A stretch of DNA of 64,000 nt, taken from Bacteroidota bacterium (GTDB lineage: Bacteria; Bacteroidota; Bacteroidia; Cytophagales; Cyclobacteriaceae). Within the stretch, counting starts at the first letter, position 1, and each line of letters opens with the position of its first letter. The stretch covers positions 186,001 through 250,000 of the forward strand of contig JAFEAM010000003.1 of assembly GCA_018266395.1 (NCBI GenBank), given 5' to 3'. Position numbers and translations under genes: made by a program. The notes under the pieces were generated by a model. That model was not told the origin of the DNA. It ran no database searches and saw only the letters and a program-made list of their open reading frames with translations. Positions 7,836 to 18,031 of the stretch are shown piece after piece.

Positions 7836-8854
7836 AAGAAATTCTGGCCGCCTTCAGTCTGGACGAAAATAAGTACCGGATTGACCGAATTGGGACAGGA
7901 CATATTCATGAAACATTCCGCGTCCTCGGACCTGATAGCTGGATTCTCCAACGCGTCAACAAGAATGTCTTTCTCCGGCCCGAGGTCATTGCCCGGAATT
8001 GGAGATTGGCTGCTGATTACCTCCTTGATACAGAGCCCAATTATGTTTTCCTCAGGCCTGCATTGACTGTCGATGGCAAGGAGATGGTGGTCGACGGGGA
8101 GGGCTGGCCCTGGAGAATGTTTCCCTATTTGAGCGGAACGGTTACCATCGACTGTGTTTCAACTGAAAAGGAGGCCTATGCGGCGGCTGCAGCCTTCGGG
8201 GGTCTCACCAGGAGACTGAATAACATACCTTTGACGGATTTTCAAGAAACTATTCCTCACTTCCATGACCTTGCGCTCAGATTCGATCAGTTCGGGGAGG
8301 CACTTGCAGGTGCAACACCGGAGCGCATTGACAAAGCCGCATCTTGCATTGAATCAGTGAAACAGTTCGGCTACCTGGTAAGTCAGTATCAGGAATTAGT
8401 TGATAGCGGAGAACTCCGTCGGAGAATAACTCACAATGATACAAAGATCAACAACGTGCTGCTGGATGAGAAGACCAGGGAGGCCAGGTGCGTTATTGAT
8501 CTTGACACCCTCATGCCTGGTTACTTCATTTACGATTTTGGTGACATGGTCAGAACATTCGTATCACCGGTCGATGAGAACGAGAAAGACATAAACCGCA
8601 TCAGTTTTCGGGAAAATATTTACCGGGCGCTGCATGAGGGATATCTTGACCAGATGGGAATGGTGATGTCGGCTGCAGAGTTGAAAGCGATTCCATTTGC
8701 AGGAAAAATGATGACCTATATTATGTCCCTTCGGTTCCTGGCGGATTTTCTCAACGGCGATGTCTACTACCACACGGCATACATCGGGCATAATCTGGTA
8801 AGGGCAAGGAATCAGCTGAGATACCTGGAGATTCTCTCCGCAAGATTCTCCTGA
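7832..8854 (+). CDS. NahK-like sugar kinase (aminoglycoside phosphotransferase fold)
   Basis: A 340-residue kinase of the APH/choline-kinase fold. The catalytic loop is THNDTKINN near residue 199 (HxDxxxxN) and the metal site VIDLDTLMPG near 220, followed by YDFGD. These elements look like N-acetylhexosamine 1-kinase (NahK) more than an antibiotic kinase. The ATG overlaps the stop of the PLP enzyme (ATGA), giving coupled translation. With the nucleotidyltransferase upstream and an MFS sugar porter opposite, anomeric phosphorylation of an imported hexosamine is a reasonable prediction. It abuts the convergent lipA gene with no spacer. Confidence 0.82.
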   Translation: MKEILAAFSLDENKYRIDRIGTGHIHETFRVLGPDSWILQRVNKNVFLRPEVIARNWRLAADYLLDTEPNYVFLRPALTVDGKEMVVDGEGWPWRMFPYLSGTVTIDCVSTEKEAYAAAAAFGGLTRRLNNIPLTDFQETIPHFHDLALRFDQFGEALAGATPERIDKAASCIESVKQFGYLVSQYQELVDSGELRRRITHNDTKINNVLLDEKTREARCVIDLDTLMPGYFIYDFGDMVRTFVSPVDENEKDINRISFRENIYRALHEGYLDQMGMVMSAAELKAIPFAGKMMTYIMSLRFLADFLNGDVYYHTAYIGHNLVRARNQLRYLEILSARFS

Positions 8855-9742
8855 TTAATTGAACGCAACATTAACGTGGCGTTCAGCGTGGTAGGAGGAG
8901 CGGACCAATGGTCCCGATTCAACATAGGCAATGCCTCTTTTGAGTCCTTCCTCTTTATACATCTCAAAGGTCTCAGGATGAATAAACTTTGCAACCTCCA
9001 GGTGCATTTTCGTGGGTTGCAGATATTGGCCGAGGGTCAAAATCATCAGGCCATTCCGGGCAAGATCATCCATTGATTTGAACACCTCTTCTTTGGTTTC
9101 TCCAACTCCCAGCATAATGCCGCTCTTGGTCCGCTTTCCTGCTTCTCTTATGCGTTTGAGTTGTTCAAGGCTTCGTTCATATTTGGCCTGAGGGCGCACC
9201 CTTCGATACATGCGCTCGACCGTTTCCATATTGTGAGAAACAACCTCTTGGCCGCCTTCGATCATTCTTTGAAGAGCGTCCCAGTTTCCTTTGGTATCAG
9301 GGATCAGCGTTTCAATGGTGGTAACGGGAGACAGCGCTTTGGTCTGAACTACAGTTTGATACCAAATCTCAGCACCCCGGTCCTTGAGTTCGTCGCGGTT
9401 TACGGAAGTAATCACGGCGTGCTTTACGCCCATAACCTTGATGGCTTCCGCAACGCGACGCGGTTCGTCTTCATCATACTCTGCTGGTCGCCCCGTAGCC
9501 ACAGCACAAAAACTGCAACTGCGTGTGCACACATTTCCAAGTATCATAAATGTGGCAGTACCAGCCCCCCAACACTCACCCATGTTAGGACAGTTGCCGC
9601 TCTCACAAATAGTATGAAGTTTGTGTTGATCAACCAGTCTTCTCACCCTCGCATAGTCAGGTCCCACTGGCAGCTTAACGCGAAGCCATTCGGGTTTTCT
9701 GCGGTGCTCTGATGGTGCGGATATGACTGGTAATTCTATCAC
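8855..9742 (-). CDS. lipA: Lipoyl synthase
   Basis: A 295-residue radical SAM enzyme that inserts two sulfurs into octanoyl groups on lipoyl domains. The auxiliary cluster motif has Cys46, Cys51 and Cys57 in [12 protein letters not shown]; the radical SAM motif CTRSCSFC has Cys72, Cys76 and Cys79; the C-terminal RSSYHAE supplies the serine ligand. GTG at 9742 gives the usual N-terminus (VIELPVI...PEWLRVKLP); a longer frame would run into gcvH. It follows gcvH by 26 bp, and the pairing is logical because GcvH is a lipoyl acceptor. Both probably form one transcript. Confidence 0.96.
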   Translation of the reverse strand: MIELPVISAPSEHRRKPEWLRVKLPVGPDYARVRRLVDQHKLHTICESGNCPNMGECWGAGTATFMILGNVCTRSCSFCAVATGRPAEYDEDEPRRVAEAIKVMGVKHAVITSVNRDELKDRGAEIWYQTVVQTKALSPVTTIETLIPDTKGNWDALQRMIEGGQEVVSHNMETVERMYRRVRPQAKYERSLEQLKRIREAGKRTKSGIMLGVGETKEEVFKSMDDLARNGLMILTLGQYLQPTKMHLEVAKFIHPETFEMYKEEGLKRGIAYVESGPLVRSSYHAERHVNVAFN

Positions 9743-9768
9743 AGTGGAATGCCTGAACTTAGAACAAC

Positions 9769-10149
9769 TTACTTGCCGATAAGTTCCTTGTACTGTGCAG
9801 CAGTCAGCAGATTGTTGATCTCCGCCGGATTCTTGATTTCTGCCCGTATCATCCATCCTTCCCCGTAAGGGTCGGTATTGACTTTTTCTGGACTGCCCTC
9901 CAGGGCCTTGTTAACCTCCAGCACCCTGGCTGCTACCGGCATGAACAGGTCACTGACGGTTTTCACAGCTTCCACAGTACCAAAAACTTCATGAGCGGCT
10001 ACATCTTTTCCTGCAGTTGATATATCGACGTAGACAATATCTCCAAGTTCGCCCTGTGCAAAATCAGTAATGCCGATGATAGCCTTGTTGCCATCAAGTT
10101 TGATCCATTCGTGATCTTTTGTGTACCGGAGCCCTTCAGGTATGTTCAT
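9769..10149 (-). CDS. gcvH: Glycine cleavage system H protein
   Basis: The 126-residue lipoyl carrier of the glycine cleavage system, shuttling the aminomethyl group between P, T and L proteins. The lipoylated lysine is Lys63 in [12 protein letters not shown], and the start [10 protein letters not shown] is typical. Length is normal for the family. It sits between sprA and lipA on the same strand; ruvA-sprA-gcvH order is widely kept in Bacteroidota. The other gcv genes are not in the window. Confidence 0.97.
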   Translation of the reverse strand: MNIPEGLRYTKDHEWIKLDGNKAIIGITDFAQGELGDIVYVDISTAGKDVAAHEVFGTVEAVKTVSDLFMPVAARVLEVNKALEGSPEKVNTDPYGEGWMIRAEIKNPAEINNLLTAAQYKELIGK

Positions 10150-10174
10150 GACCTAATATTTTGTTTGGTGGCCT

Positions 10175-10182
10175 CAAAATTA
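10175..10182 (-). promoter_or_regulatory. Candidate -7 element upstream of gcvH-lipA
   Basis: On the minus strand this reads TAATTTTG, an exact match to the Bacteroidota -7 consensus TAnnTTTG, 26 bp before the gcvH ATG. No TTTG is found at the expected -33 spacing, so support is partial. It would allow gcvH-lipA to be expressed apart from sprA. Confidence 0.35.
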
Positions 10183-10230
10183 GCCTAATTTGTTACACAC
10201 CCGGCACGCTGATCCCTAATAATTACTAAT

Positions 10231-13200
10231 CTATTGGGCCAGGTTAAACAGCAATTTGAAGCCAACGCGGGTAGTGGCCCGACGATAGGAATTGGTTACC
10301 AGAGGATCGTTGACATTGCGATCCACATAAGCCTGAATATTCAGCTTGTTGTTGATTGCATAGCTGATATTGGGCCTGATCTGAAGGTTGATATTTCCAT
10401 TGGTGATGGTATTCACTTCATCAATCTTCCTCTGGATGGTCTGATTATTGGTCACACTCATATTCAAACGGAAATTGATATCGTTTTTAAGTGTAATGAT
10501 TCGGCCTTGATCCTTGAACGGCAGTTTCATATTGTTTTTGATGTAGCCGAATTCAAATGACCAGTCCTTAGCCGTCATTTCAGTAATCTGCGCATTTGAA
10601 ATGTTCAGCGACAAGTCCCGTTTGGTCTTGTATTCAAATCTGAGCGTCATTTTGCTTTTCGTTCTTACACTTATCCCCACTAAGGGAGCGAACTGTTCCG
10701 AAATCATGACCTGGCTGACAACATAAACAGGGATAAGTTCCCCCTGGGAGTTTTTCTGGGATGCATAAATGCCATTGTTGTAGTCAGATAACGGAATATT
10801 GTTGGTAACGTTTGTATACTCGAGCGAATTGGTGAAGTTCATGACAGAGTAAGTGGAGGAATACGCGTGTGAAATGGTTACAGATTGGAACACGTTCTTG
10901 AATGCCTCCAGTTTGGAAAGACCGCTGTAGTCAAGTCTCCAGTTCGGGAGAGGTGTTGTAGGAAATGGGGTCAGCCCGACGCGATCGGTAGTCTGGCCAG
11001 TATAGGCTGCAATAAATGCCGGTATCAGCACATCCTGGGATTTCTTTTCGTAGCTGTTTCCTGTGACCTGCGCAAACCGATTCTGGATGGCTGGAATGTT
11101 GTCAACGAATTTTTGGAATACATCAGAAGTAAGACTGGAATTATTGGCGAAGGCCGTTCCAATAGTCAGGGTGGAAATCCGGTAGCTGCCGGTCCTGCTC
11201 GGACTTAGTTCCATGTATCTGGCGCTGTCCGGATTATAACGGAAGATTTCCTGGAATGATGAGGTTGTCGTTTTCTTTACATCGAGTTGAATCTTCAGGT
11301 CCTGCGAAAGTTCCATCGCGGTCCGTATGCCAAGATCTTTGGTCATGCTCTGGCTGAATGGGGTAGTCAGCTTGGTTGATTTGGTTAGCCACCCATTTTC
11401 TGCCGCCTTGAACCGAATGTTGGGATCCTGACCACCGAAAACAAAACCCCACCCGGGTGCATTCCACCCTGCGTCCATGCCGAATAGACTGGGGGTCGGA
11501 AGGAAACCCGGAAGGATAGTGCCTTGTGTAACGTTATAGGTCGCTGTCAGATTGCGGATAGACATCATGAGTCGCAGCAGTCCTTTTAAGGCAAAATTGT
11601 TTGGCGGCTGCTTTACGGTATCTGGCTTGGCACGCGCCTTCTCCACTGGTGTGGGCTTTTGCTTTGGAGTGTTGATTTCCTTGAGATAACCAATCTTATT
11701 GTAGAGTTTCAGAAGGTCTATTCTTCCGTTTAATCCCTGGTCCTGACTGTTCTGAATGATATTTCCCAGCTTAAGACTGTCAACTCGTTCAACAGGTCCG
11801 GCTCGCCACGAGTAGGCCGTGTTGTACCGGTATTCCGCGCCAAGCCAGTTTGTCAACGGAAGCTTATCAAAAGGAACGGTGTAATTGGCCGTAAGCGTTT
11901 GATCGTAATTCTTCTTCCGTCCAAAGTTTTTCAGATTGTGAATTACGGAATCCTGGTATTGCTGAGCGGTAATGTAGCGCTTCTCGATAGGGGAATAGCC
12001 ACCAATGGGGTCTACGTCGGGTTCATCTATAATAGCGTTGACCTTTGCATTGTAATCAAGAGTCAAGGCCTTCGAAAGAGACCAGCGGGCTGTGTAATAG
12101 CGATTAAACAAGAAGTATTTTTGAATGTTGGATTGCGCAGTATTGGTCGAACTGGGCGAATTCCGGTAAACAATCTTTGTGAATGACCGGTCGAGCTCCC
12201 CCCTGAAAGAAAGACTGGAAGGAACCGGGTTGAGATTAAAATCTTTGATGAGTTTCAGCCAGGGACTCTTCCATTTGGCATCTTTGAATGGCTCAAACCC
12301 TTTAAACTTTGGATTGAACTGCCAGGCCATGCTGCCTTTGATACTTCGTTGTGTGTTTTCCAACAAGTTGAAATTTGTTCTCGTGGCCTCGCTGAACGCG
12401 TAGGTAAATGAGAAGTTCTCAATATCGTATAAATGACTTGTGGCGCCCTGCCGCACTTTGGTCTTTCGAACGTTGGTAAAGTTCAAACTTCGTCGAATGG
12501 CGTTGTCCTGTATGAGCTTGTGGTAGGCCTCCCGTTCTGCATCTGTGTTAAATGACTTATCCGTTGCAGAAATTCGCATGTCGGGGTTTGCCGGATCGTA
12601 GTTGGGATTTAGGGTGGCCTTTTCGTAACTGATGAACATCGGAATCTTGAGTCCGGTGTTGCGGGGAAGTAATTTGTCTATTGAAAGGTTGGCAGATATG
12701 TCAAATACGGTTGTCTCTCCTCGGGCTCTCTCTGATATTTTTGACTGAACGCCTCCGTAACCATAAGTGATGCGTTTGAATGACCCGGTTACGTTGCCAA
12801 GGTCTGCCAGCTTTGCATTCAAAACAGCATTTGCCGCCCACCCTGCAGTTCGGTCGAAATCAGTGAGTCGCATTTCATCAGCCCAAATGCAAACACTGAG
12901 GGCCTTCGCGTCCGGACTGCGGGGATTGCGCACTCCGATCATCATGAGCTTCACCTGGCTAAGATCGGGTCTTCCAAATATCCGGATGCCCTGACGGTCA
13001 ATTTGTTTGGGACCAGACAATGGATAGAGCTGCCCCAGGGGATAATTCTCACGATCGCGCTGTGCTTTTAATGCATACAATTCATTCAAGTCAAGATCGA
13101 TCTGATTTTCATCCGGCCACACTACACTCACACTGGGATTGTTTCCGTTTGGTGTGATTTTCAGCGGCAATTCTATCTCGTAGTAGTTCTGATCGAAGTC

Positions 13201-16200
13201 AGTACCCAGGCGCAGGAAGGCCACCAACTGATCATCTTTCAACCCGTCCCCATGAGCGGAAAGAAACATCTTGATTCGACCATAGTTAAAGAAGTCAAAG
13301 CTGACATTCTTGTAAATGGAGCGCCCGTCGCCGTCCTCCAGGTTGTTGACGCACATCTGAACAGACTGTTCATTGAGACGCCGCTGAATGGTTGAAGTAA
13401 CGTCCCGGTCCCTTGCCAGAGGCGGAACATAGGCCGGTTTTTCATTATTGCCCTTGCCGTTCTCCTCCACATTCACAACAGATACAGAGAAGTTGTCGAG
13501 GTTGGGTTCAAGTTCCTCATTGAATTGAGATTGAGGCAAGTTGTTTGTGTAGCGCCTCCACCGGTTTCCGACGGACCTGAAATTTGCGAACCGAAGAACG
13601 ACCGGTTCACTGAAGCCCGAAACCATCATGCGCATGTAACGGATGGACTTGAAGCCATTGATGGCACCCACCTTGTCCTCAAACTGACGAATCGGGATAC
13701 GGACGAGGTACCATGTCACATCCGGTTTGCCTTCGGGAATTATTTTGTCCACGATATATTTTTTGCCGACTTCAAGTTGTCCGGGGCGCAAATCCAAATT
13801 ATAGACGTAATACTCCTCCAGGTCGCTCAACGTATTATCTTGGTTAAGGTCTTCGTTTTCGGGCAGGTTGGAGCCGCTTTGGGCGAATGGCTCATTACCT
13901 GTAATGATGGGGGAGTTGTTCTCGTGGCCGTTGATGTTCTTGTACCGTGCCAGAAGCTTTGCGTTGGCCGCATCCTGTTCAGGGCCGAGGAAGTACTTGA
14001 AATCATCTGCCGAAGGGTCTTTAGCCACAATAGGTTGCGCGCTCCCATTCACGAGGTTCAAAAAGTCCTTAAATTTTTCTTGTTCCCTTGTGCTGTTAAC
14101 GCCGTCAAGTCCAACGTCCTGGTTGGCTCGCGAACCGGCATCTGTGTTGAAAGCATTATTGAGATATTGCTGAGTTGTTACAAATCCCCAATTATTTTCC
14201 GTGACGCCGCCTCCTGTCAGATTGCCATCAGTGGGAAGACCGTTTTCGAATGCATGCTTGCCATCATGCATAAGGTCTTCTGAGATACTTCCGACATGAA
14301 AAGTGAGCTTCCCGCCTGTTGTGTTGGGTTTGGGCGGATTGACACCATCGTCAATTACACCATTTGGGTTGTTGATAAATGGATTCAGGAGCCAGAACTC
14401 AAGGTATTCTATGTTGGCCTTGTCAAAGTCCACTTCTGTCCTTATGGCTGTAGTGATACCGGCCCAGTTGCTGGCGGGATTTTTCAATGTGCCGTCGGGG
14501 TTCAAATCCGGGTTGTAGTTATAGGGCCCACGCTCAGATGGATAGTAGGCCACATCAAAAATTTGTTCATAGAAGTTACCCACATAGGGGTCTTTGAAGG
14601 GAAATATTTCCTGTGGAAGAACGGGCCTTACGTAATGGTTCTCGAGGTCCTTATCGGTGATATTGCCCGGTTTATATCGGCTGCTCTGCCGGTAAAAGAG
14701 ATTATCAATCTGGTACCAAGCAAGTTTGGCTCTTTTATAGCCTGCCTTAACGTCATCAAGGGCACCGCCGCTGAGATCATATCTGTTGTCAATGGTTTGT
14801 GGAACGACAGCCAGTTTCCACCCTACAGGGTTGAGCATGCTGTAGGGGGTTGCGGAATTTTCAAAGTCATCAATAAAGGAAGTGCCATCTCCCTGAACAA
14901 TGTTTGAAGTTCCTGGAATCAGTTGCGCAAATTCTGCATTCAGTGTTACGGTTGATTGCTCTTTGGTCTGAAGAAAGGGGAGGGCATCTACCATCTTGGT
15001 CAACATCCTGGAGTTCTTCTTCATGTTCAGGTCAAGACCATATTGCCAGTTTCTGGCCGGCTCTGTCCCTATCAGATTTCGGGAGATAAGAGGACGCTCG
15101 TTATAATAGAGCACAGTGCCGCCAATATTGACGTCATCAGTCAATTTATAATCCAGGCGCGTTCCAAGCAGCGATCGGGTTTGAAAGGCAAATGGATCCT
15201 GCTGCTCGTAGGTTACGCTGATATTCTTGCCTGAACTTAGAATCCCTTCATTGAGAATGGTCACCTTACCGAAAGTGTAATCGACCGTATAGTCGACCAT
15301 CTCCCGCAAGGGCGTACCCCCTGCAAATACCTTTACAGACCCGGGAGTAATATTGAATCCTTGAATGATAATGTCTTTTCCTGCACCAGCCCGGAAGGAC
15401 CCTACGATGTAGAACTTGTTTTTTGTTGCTACCAGTTCTGCCTCTGCTTTGGTAGTGTGGTACAGCGTATCGTAAACGTACTTCTGGATTAGCAGTTGCT
15501 GGGTATTTGGATTATTTTCCTTCGCGAACAAATTCCGTAATCCTTTATTAAAGGGTTCGAGGTACGGAAAGATGATCAGTCCAGTTTCAGAATTGATAGT
15601 GACTTTTTCAACGTAGTCGAAATTTCCGTCAGGCTGAGGGTCGTTGTAAGGGTTCAGCCTGTCAAGTCCGAGGGCTTGTATGAGTTGTACCGTTCTTGAA
15701 TAGTCCCCATCCTGCAACTGAGGATTGTCAATGCCTGTACGGTCATCCCTGTAAATGATCCGCAACTGAAAGCCATCCCTTTGCAGTTGAGTGACCCCCA
15801 GGTTATAGATGTTCTTCATCATCAGGTTCCAGGTCGGCAGTATGGCACCGCGTTCGTCTTTTACTGCAATCTTCCTTGGCCGCAGTAGTTTCAGGAAGAC
15901 GACATCCTTTTCGCCTTTGTTGGAATAGTCTTCAGTGAGTTCGCCGACTTTATAAACGCGTCCGTTGTAAGTATATTCATAGGCGACAGCAAGAGCCTCA
16001 TCGTTTTGAAGCTTTCGCTGCAGGGTGATATACCCAAGTTCTTTGTTGTAACTAAACTCAGTAGGGGCCAGTTTGCGGGCAGAGGTGATCTTTTCGAAGT
16101 CGGTGCCGTTCACAAATGGATTGGGCAAGAATAGGCTTTCCAACTCCTGGTTGATACCGTCAGAACTTGGGTTTAGTTTGCTGACCTTGGCATACAAATC

Positions 16201-17409
16201 ATTGTTGTTGTTGGATGTTGGAGATTTGTCGGGAACCGTGATATTATAGTAGGGCTTTCGGTAAGCTTTGTCGGTTTCGCCCAGGTCCATCAGGCCAACC
16301 ACATCCCGGAGCGTCTGTGTATCATTTTGACGGTTGAGCAGGTAGACTTCAACCCTTGTAATGTTAACACCTGATGTGATCTGAGGCAATGTCCCCAGCC
16401 AGCTTTCAAAATTGTCTCTGAAAAACTGCCCCAAAAAAAAGTGCCGGTTCTCATCGTAATTGGAACCCACTACTTCAAATGGCCTTCCCTGTGCAGCGCC
16501 GCCTGTGCTTCCATTGACATTGATAACAGACTGCTTGCCTCTTTGTGTGGTGGCAATGGCCGTGACGAAGAGCTTCCCAAACTGAAACTGACCTTTTACT
16601 CCAAAAAGATTCTGCGCTCCTGTGATCAGGCTGTTGTTCAGCGGAAGACTGACGTTGCCGATTTCAAGCTTCTTCAGGATATCCTCCTTGAAACCCGTAT
16701 ATTCAACTTTCATCTGATTCTGAAAATCAAATGAGTTATTGTTGTCAAAATTGGTGGTGATCTTGAGCTTCTCACCAACTTTCCCGGTAAGGGCCAGGTT
16801 GATCTGCTGGTCGAATTCGAATCCTCCGTTGGTTTGCTGGCGAATGGGAATGGAAGGGTTCTGTACCTTCTGCCACTGACCTCCAAAGTCCAGTGTTACA
16901 AATCCGCGTGGGATCAATTCCACATAACTGCCGCCGAATATGCGATCAAGCACGGGGCTGACATAGAGTTTTGGGAGCAGATTGCGACTGCTAACTGCAC
17001 TTTCTCCGTCAAGTGCCTTACTGCGGGTCTTCCAATAATCCTTGATGAAGGTCTGGTTTTGGAACCGGTTCGCCTCATCGAAAGTCATATAGGTTGGCGA
17101 ACGGTAATTCATATTCCCCATCCGCTCATATATAGTATAGGTGCGACCGGTATCGGGGACGATTTCCTGCTTGAGTTGGGCCGGATCCTTCAGGTAGAGG
17201 GGCGACTTGGTAGTGTAGTTGGAGAAGGGATCCCCGAAGCGATCAGAGGGACGGAAATTGGGAAAGTAGAGCGGTCGGTACTGGATGGAATCACGACGTG
17301 TTGTATCACGTCGCTGAAACTGCGCGTAAGCTGAAAAGGACAGGAAGCATGATAAAAGTATCATGCCCAGTCCCCATAAGAACTGCGTTTGCCGGGTCGG
17401 GTAATTCAA
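10231..17409 (-). CDS. sprA: T9SS outer-membrane translocon SprA (Sov)
   Basis: A 2,392-residue outer-membrane protein, the giant beta-barrel pore of the type IX secretion system, needed for gliding and for export of CTD-bearing proteins. A signal peptide (residues 1 to about 30, ending FSAYAQ) is followed by repeated SprA_N-type stretches such as NQTFIKDYWKTRSK and GAQNLFGVKGQFQFG, and the C-terminus ends in alternating strand-like residues (RVGFKLLFNLAQ). I start at TTG 17409, 7 bp after the ruvA stop; the first in-frame ATG would leave a signal peptide without a basic n-region. It lies in the conserved order ruvA-sprA-gcvH. Length matches SprA homologues (about 2,300-2,500). Confidence 0.97.
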   Translation of the reverse strand: MNYPTRQTQFLWGLGMILLSCFLSFSAYAQFQRRDTTRRDSIQYRPLYFPNFRPSDRFGDPFSNYTTKSPLYLKDPAQLKQEIVPDTGRTYTIYERMGNMNYRSPTYMTFDEANRFQNQTFIKDYWKTRSKALDGESAVSSRNLLPKLYVSPVLDRIFGGSYVELIPRGFVTLDFGGQWQKVQNPSIPIRQQTNGGFEFDQQINLALTGKVGEKLKITTNFDNNNSFDFQNQMKVEYTGFKEDILKKLEIGNVSLPLNNSLITGAQNLFGVKGQFQFGKLFVTAIATTQRGKQSVINVNGSTGGAAQGRPFEVVGSNYDENRHFFLGQFFRDNFESWLGTLPQITSGVNITRVEVYLLNRQNDTQTLRDVVGLMDLGETDKAYRKPYYNITVPDKSPTSNNNNDLYAKVSKLNPSSDGINQELESLFLPNPFVNGTDFEKITSARKLAPTEFSYNKELGYITLQRKLQNDEALAVAYEYTYNGRVYKVGELTEDYSNKGEKDVVFLKLLRPRKIAVKDERGAILPTWNLMMKNIYNLGVTQLQRDGFQLRIIYRDDRTGIDNPQLQDGDYSRTVQLIQALGLDRLNPYNDPQPDGNFDYVEKVTINSETGLIIFPYLEPFNKGLRNLFAKENNPNTQQLLIQKYVYDTLYHTTKAEAELVATKNKFYIVGSFRAGAGKDIIIQGFNITPGSVKVFAGGTPLREMVDYTVDYTFGKVTILNEGILSSGKNISVTYEQQDPFAFQTRSLLGTRLDYKLTDDVNIGGTVLYYNERPLISRNLIGTEPARNWQYGLDLNMKKNSRMLTKMVDALPFLQTKEQSTVTLNAEFAQLIPGTSNIVQGDGTSFIDDFENSATPYSMLNPVGWKLAVVPQTIDNRYDLSGGALDDVKAGYKRAKLAWYQIDNLFYRQSSRYKPGNITDKDLENHYVRPVLPQEIFPFKDPYVGNFYEQIFDVAYYPSERGPYNYNPDLNPDGTLKNPASNWAGITTAIRTEVDFDKANIEYLEFWLLNPFINNPNGVIDDGVNPPKPNTTGGKLTFHVGSISEDLMHDGKHAFENGLPTDGNLTGGGVTENNWGFVTTQQYLNNAFNTDAGSRANQDVGLDGVNSTREQEKFKDFLNLVNGSAQPIVAKDPSADDFKYFLGPEQDAANAKLLARYKNINGHENNSPIITGNEPFAQSGSNLPENEDLNQDNTLSDLEEYYVYNLDLRPGQLEVGKKYIVDKIIPEGKPDVTWYLVRIPIRQFEDKVGAINGFKSIRYMRMMVSGFSEPVVLRFANFRSVGNRWRRYTNNLPQSQFNEELEPNLDNFSVSVVNVEENGKGNNEKPAYVPPLARDRDVTSTIQRRLNEQSVQMCVNNLEDGDGRSIYKNVSFDFFNYGRIKMFLSAHGDGLKDDQLVAFLRLGTDFDQNYYEIELPLKITPNGNNPSVSVVWPDENQIDLDLNELYALKAQRDRENYPLGQLYPLSGPKQIDRQGIRIFGRPDLSQVKLMMIGVRNPRSPDAKALSVCIWADEMRLTDFDRTAGWAANAVLNAKLADLGNVTGSFKRITYGYGGVQSKISERARGETTVFDISANLSIDKLLPRNTGLKIPMFISYEKATLNPNYDPANPDMRISATDKSFNTDAEREAYHKLIQDNAIRRSLNFTNVRKTKVRQGATSHLYDIENFSFTYAFSEATRTNFNLLENTQRSIKGSMAWQFNPKFKGFEPFKDAKWKSPWLKLIKDFNLNPVPSSLSFRGELDRSFTKIVYRNSPSSTNTAQSNIQKYFLFNRYYTARWSLSKALTLDYNAKVNAIIDEPDVDPIGGYSPIEKRYITAQQYQDSVIHNLKNFGRKKNYDQTLTANYTVPFDKLPLTNWLGAEYRYNTAYSWRAGPVERVDSLKLGNIIQNSQDQGLNGRIDLLKLYNKIGYLKEINTPKQKPTPVEKARAKPDTVKQPPNNFALKGLLRLMMSIRNLTATYNVTQGTILPGFLPTPSLFGMDAGWNAPGWGFVFGGQDPNIRFKAAENGWLTKSTKLTTPFSQSMTKDLGIRTAMELSQDLKIQLDVKKTTTSSFQEIFRYNPDSARYMELSPSRTGSYRISTLTIGTAFANNSSLTSDVFQKFVDNIPAIQNRFAQVTGNSYEKKSQDVLIPAFIAAYTGQTTDRVGLTPFPTTPLPNWRLDYSGLSKLEAFKNVFQSVTISHAYSSTYSVMNFTNSLEYTNVTNNIPLSDYNNGIYASQKNSQGELIPVYVVSQVMISEQFAPLVGISVRTKSKMTLRFEYKTKRDLSLNISNAQITEMTAKDWSFEFGYIKNNMKLPFKDQGRIITLKNDINFRLNMSVTNNQTIQRKIDEVNTITNGNINLQIRPNISYAINNKLNIQAYVDRNVNDPLVTNSYRRATTRVGFKLLFNLAQ

Positions 17410-17416
17410 ACGTACT

Positions 17417-18007
17417 CTAAGCGTTTTTCAGTGCCTGCTTGACCAAATCCTCCAAGCTAATTTTATTTCCTGATTTTTTCAGGACTGCATCAATACTTTT
17501 CTCCCCTGCTGCCCTTGCTATTCCAAGGGTCATCAGAGCAGTTAACGCTTCCTGCCGGAGGGTATTGTTTATCAGTCCAGGAATTATTGCAGGCGTATCA
17601 TCCGCTTCCTTGCGAAGCTTATCTTTCAGTTCCAGAATCAGCCTTTGGGCTGTTTTCCCCCCAATCCCCTTGACCGCCTGCAGGGTAGCGCCATCTTCCC
17701 TCAGGATGGCGGATTTCAGTTCGGCAGGCGGCAGGGAGGACAAGACGACCATAGCCGTATTGGGACCTACCCCGTTCACAGAAATGAGATGGAGAAACAT
17801 TGTCTTCTCAGCCTCGGAAGCAAAGCCGTACAGCAAATGCGCGTCCTCCCGGACGTGGAGGTAAGTGAGTAGCCGAATTTCCTCGCGGTCCTTGATTTCT
17901 GAAAAGGTATTCAGCGATATGGAGGCCTCGTACCCAATTCCTCCCACCTCTACAATAATATGGGTTGGCTCCTTGCGAACAAGTTTGCCCTTCAGGTATG
18001 CAATCAT
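17417..18007 (-). CDS. ruvA: Holliday junction branch migration protein RuvA
   Basis: A 196-residue DNA-binding subunit that tetramerises on Holliday junctions and loads the RuvB motor. The N-terminal OB fold starts MIAYLKGKLV; two helix-hairpin-helix motifs are visible (LISVNGVGPNTA and LQAVKGIGGKTAQRL, about residues 74-125); the C-terminal domain contacting RuvB ends in SLEDLVKQALKNA. It is followed 7 bp later by sprA and preceded 24 bp earlier by maeB, so it is probably cotranscribed with both. Confidence 0.97.
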   Translation of the reverse strand: MIAYLKGKLVRKEPTHIIVEVGGIGYEASISLNTFSEIKDREEIRLLTYLHVREDAHLLYGFASEAEKTMFLHLISVNGVGPNTAMVVLSSLPPAELKSAILREDGATLQAVKGIGGKTAQRLILELKDKLRKEADDTPAIIPGLINNTLRQEALTALMTLGIARAAGEKSIDAVLKKSGNKISLEDLVKQALKNA

Positions 18008-18031
18008 GGCATGGTCCGGCCGATCTGTCTT

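Noticed and set aside
9161..9712. 183-codon plus-strand frame
   Set aside because: Lies wholly antisense to lipA, which has all its cluster ligands; shadow frame.
13525..14283. 252-codon plus-strand frame inside sprA
   Set aside because: Antisense shadow of a well-supported gene, no family resemblance, no start context.
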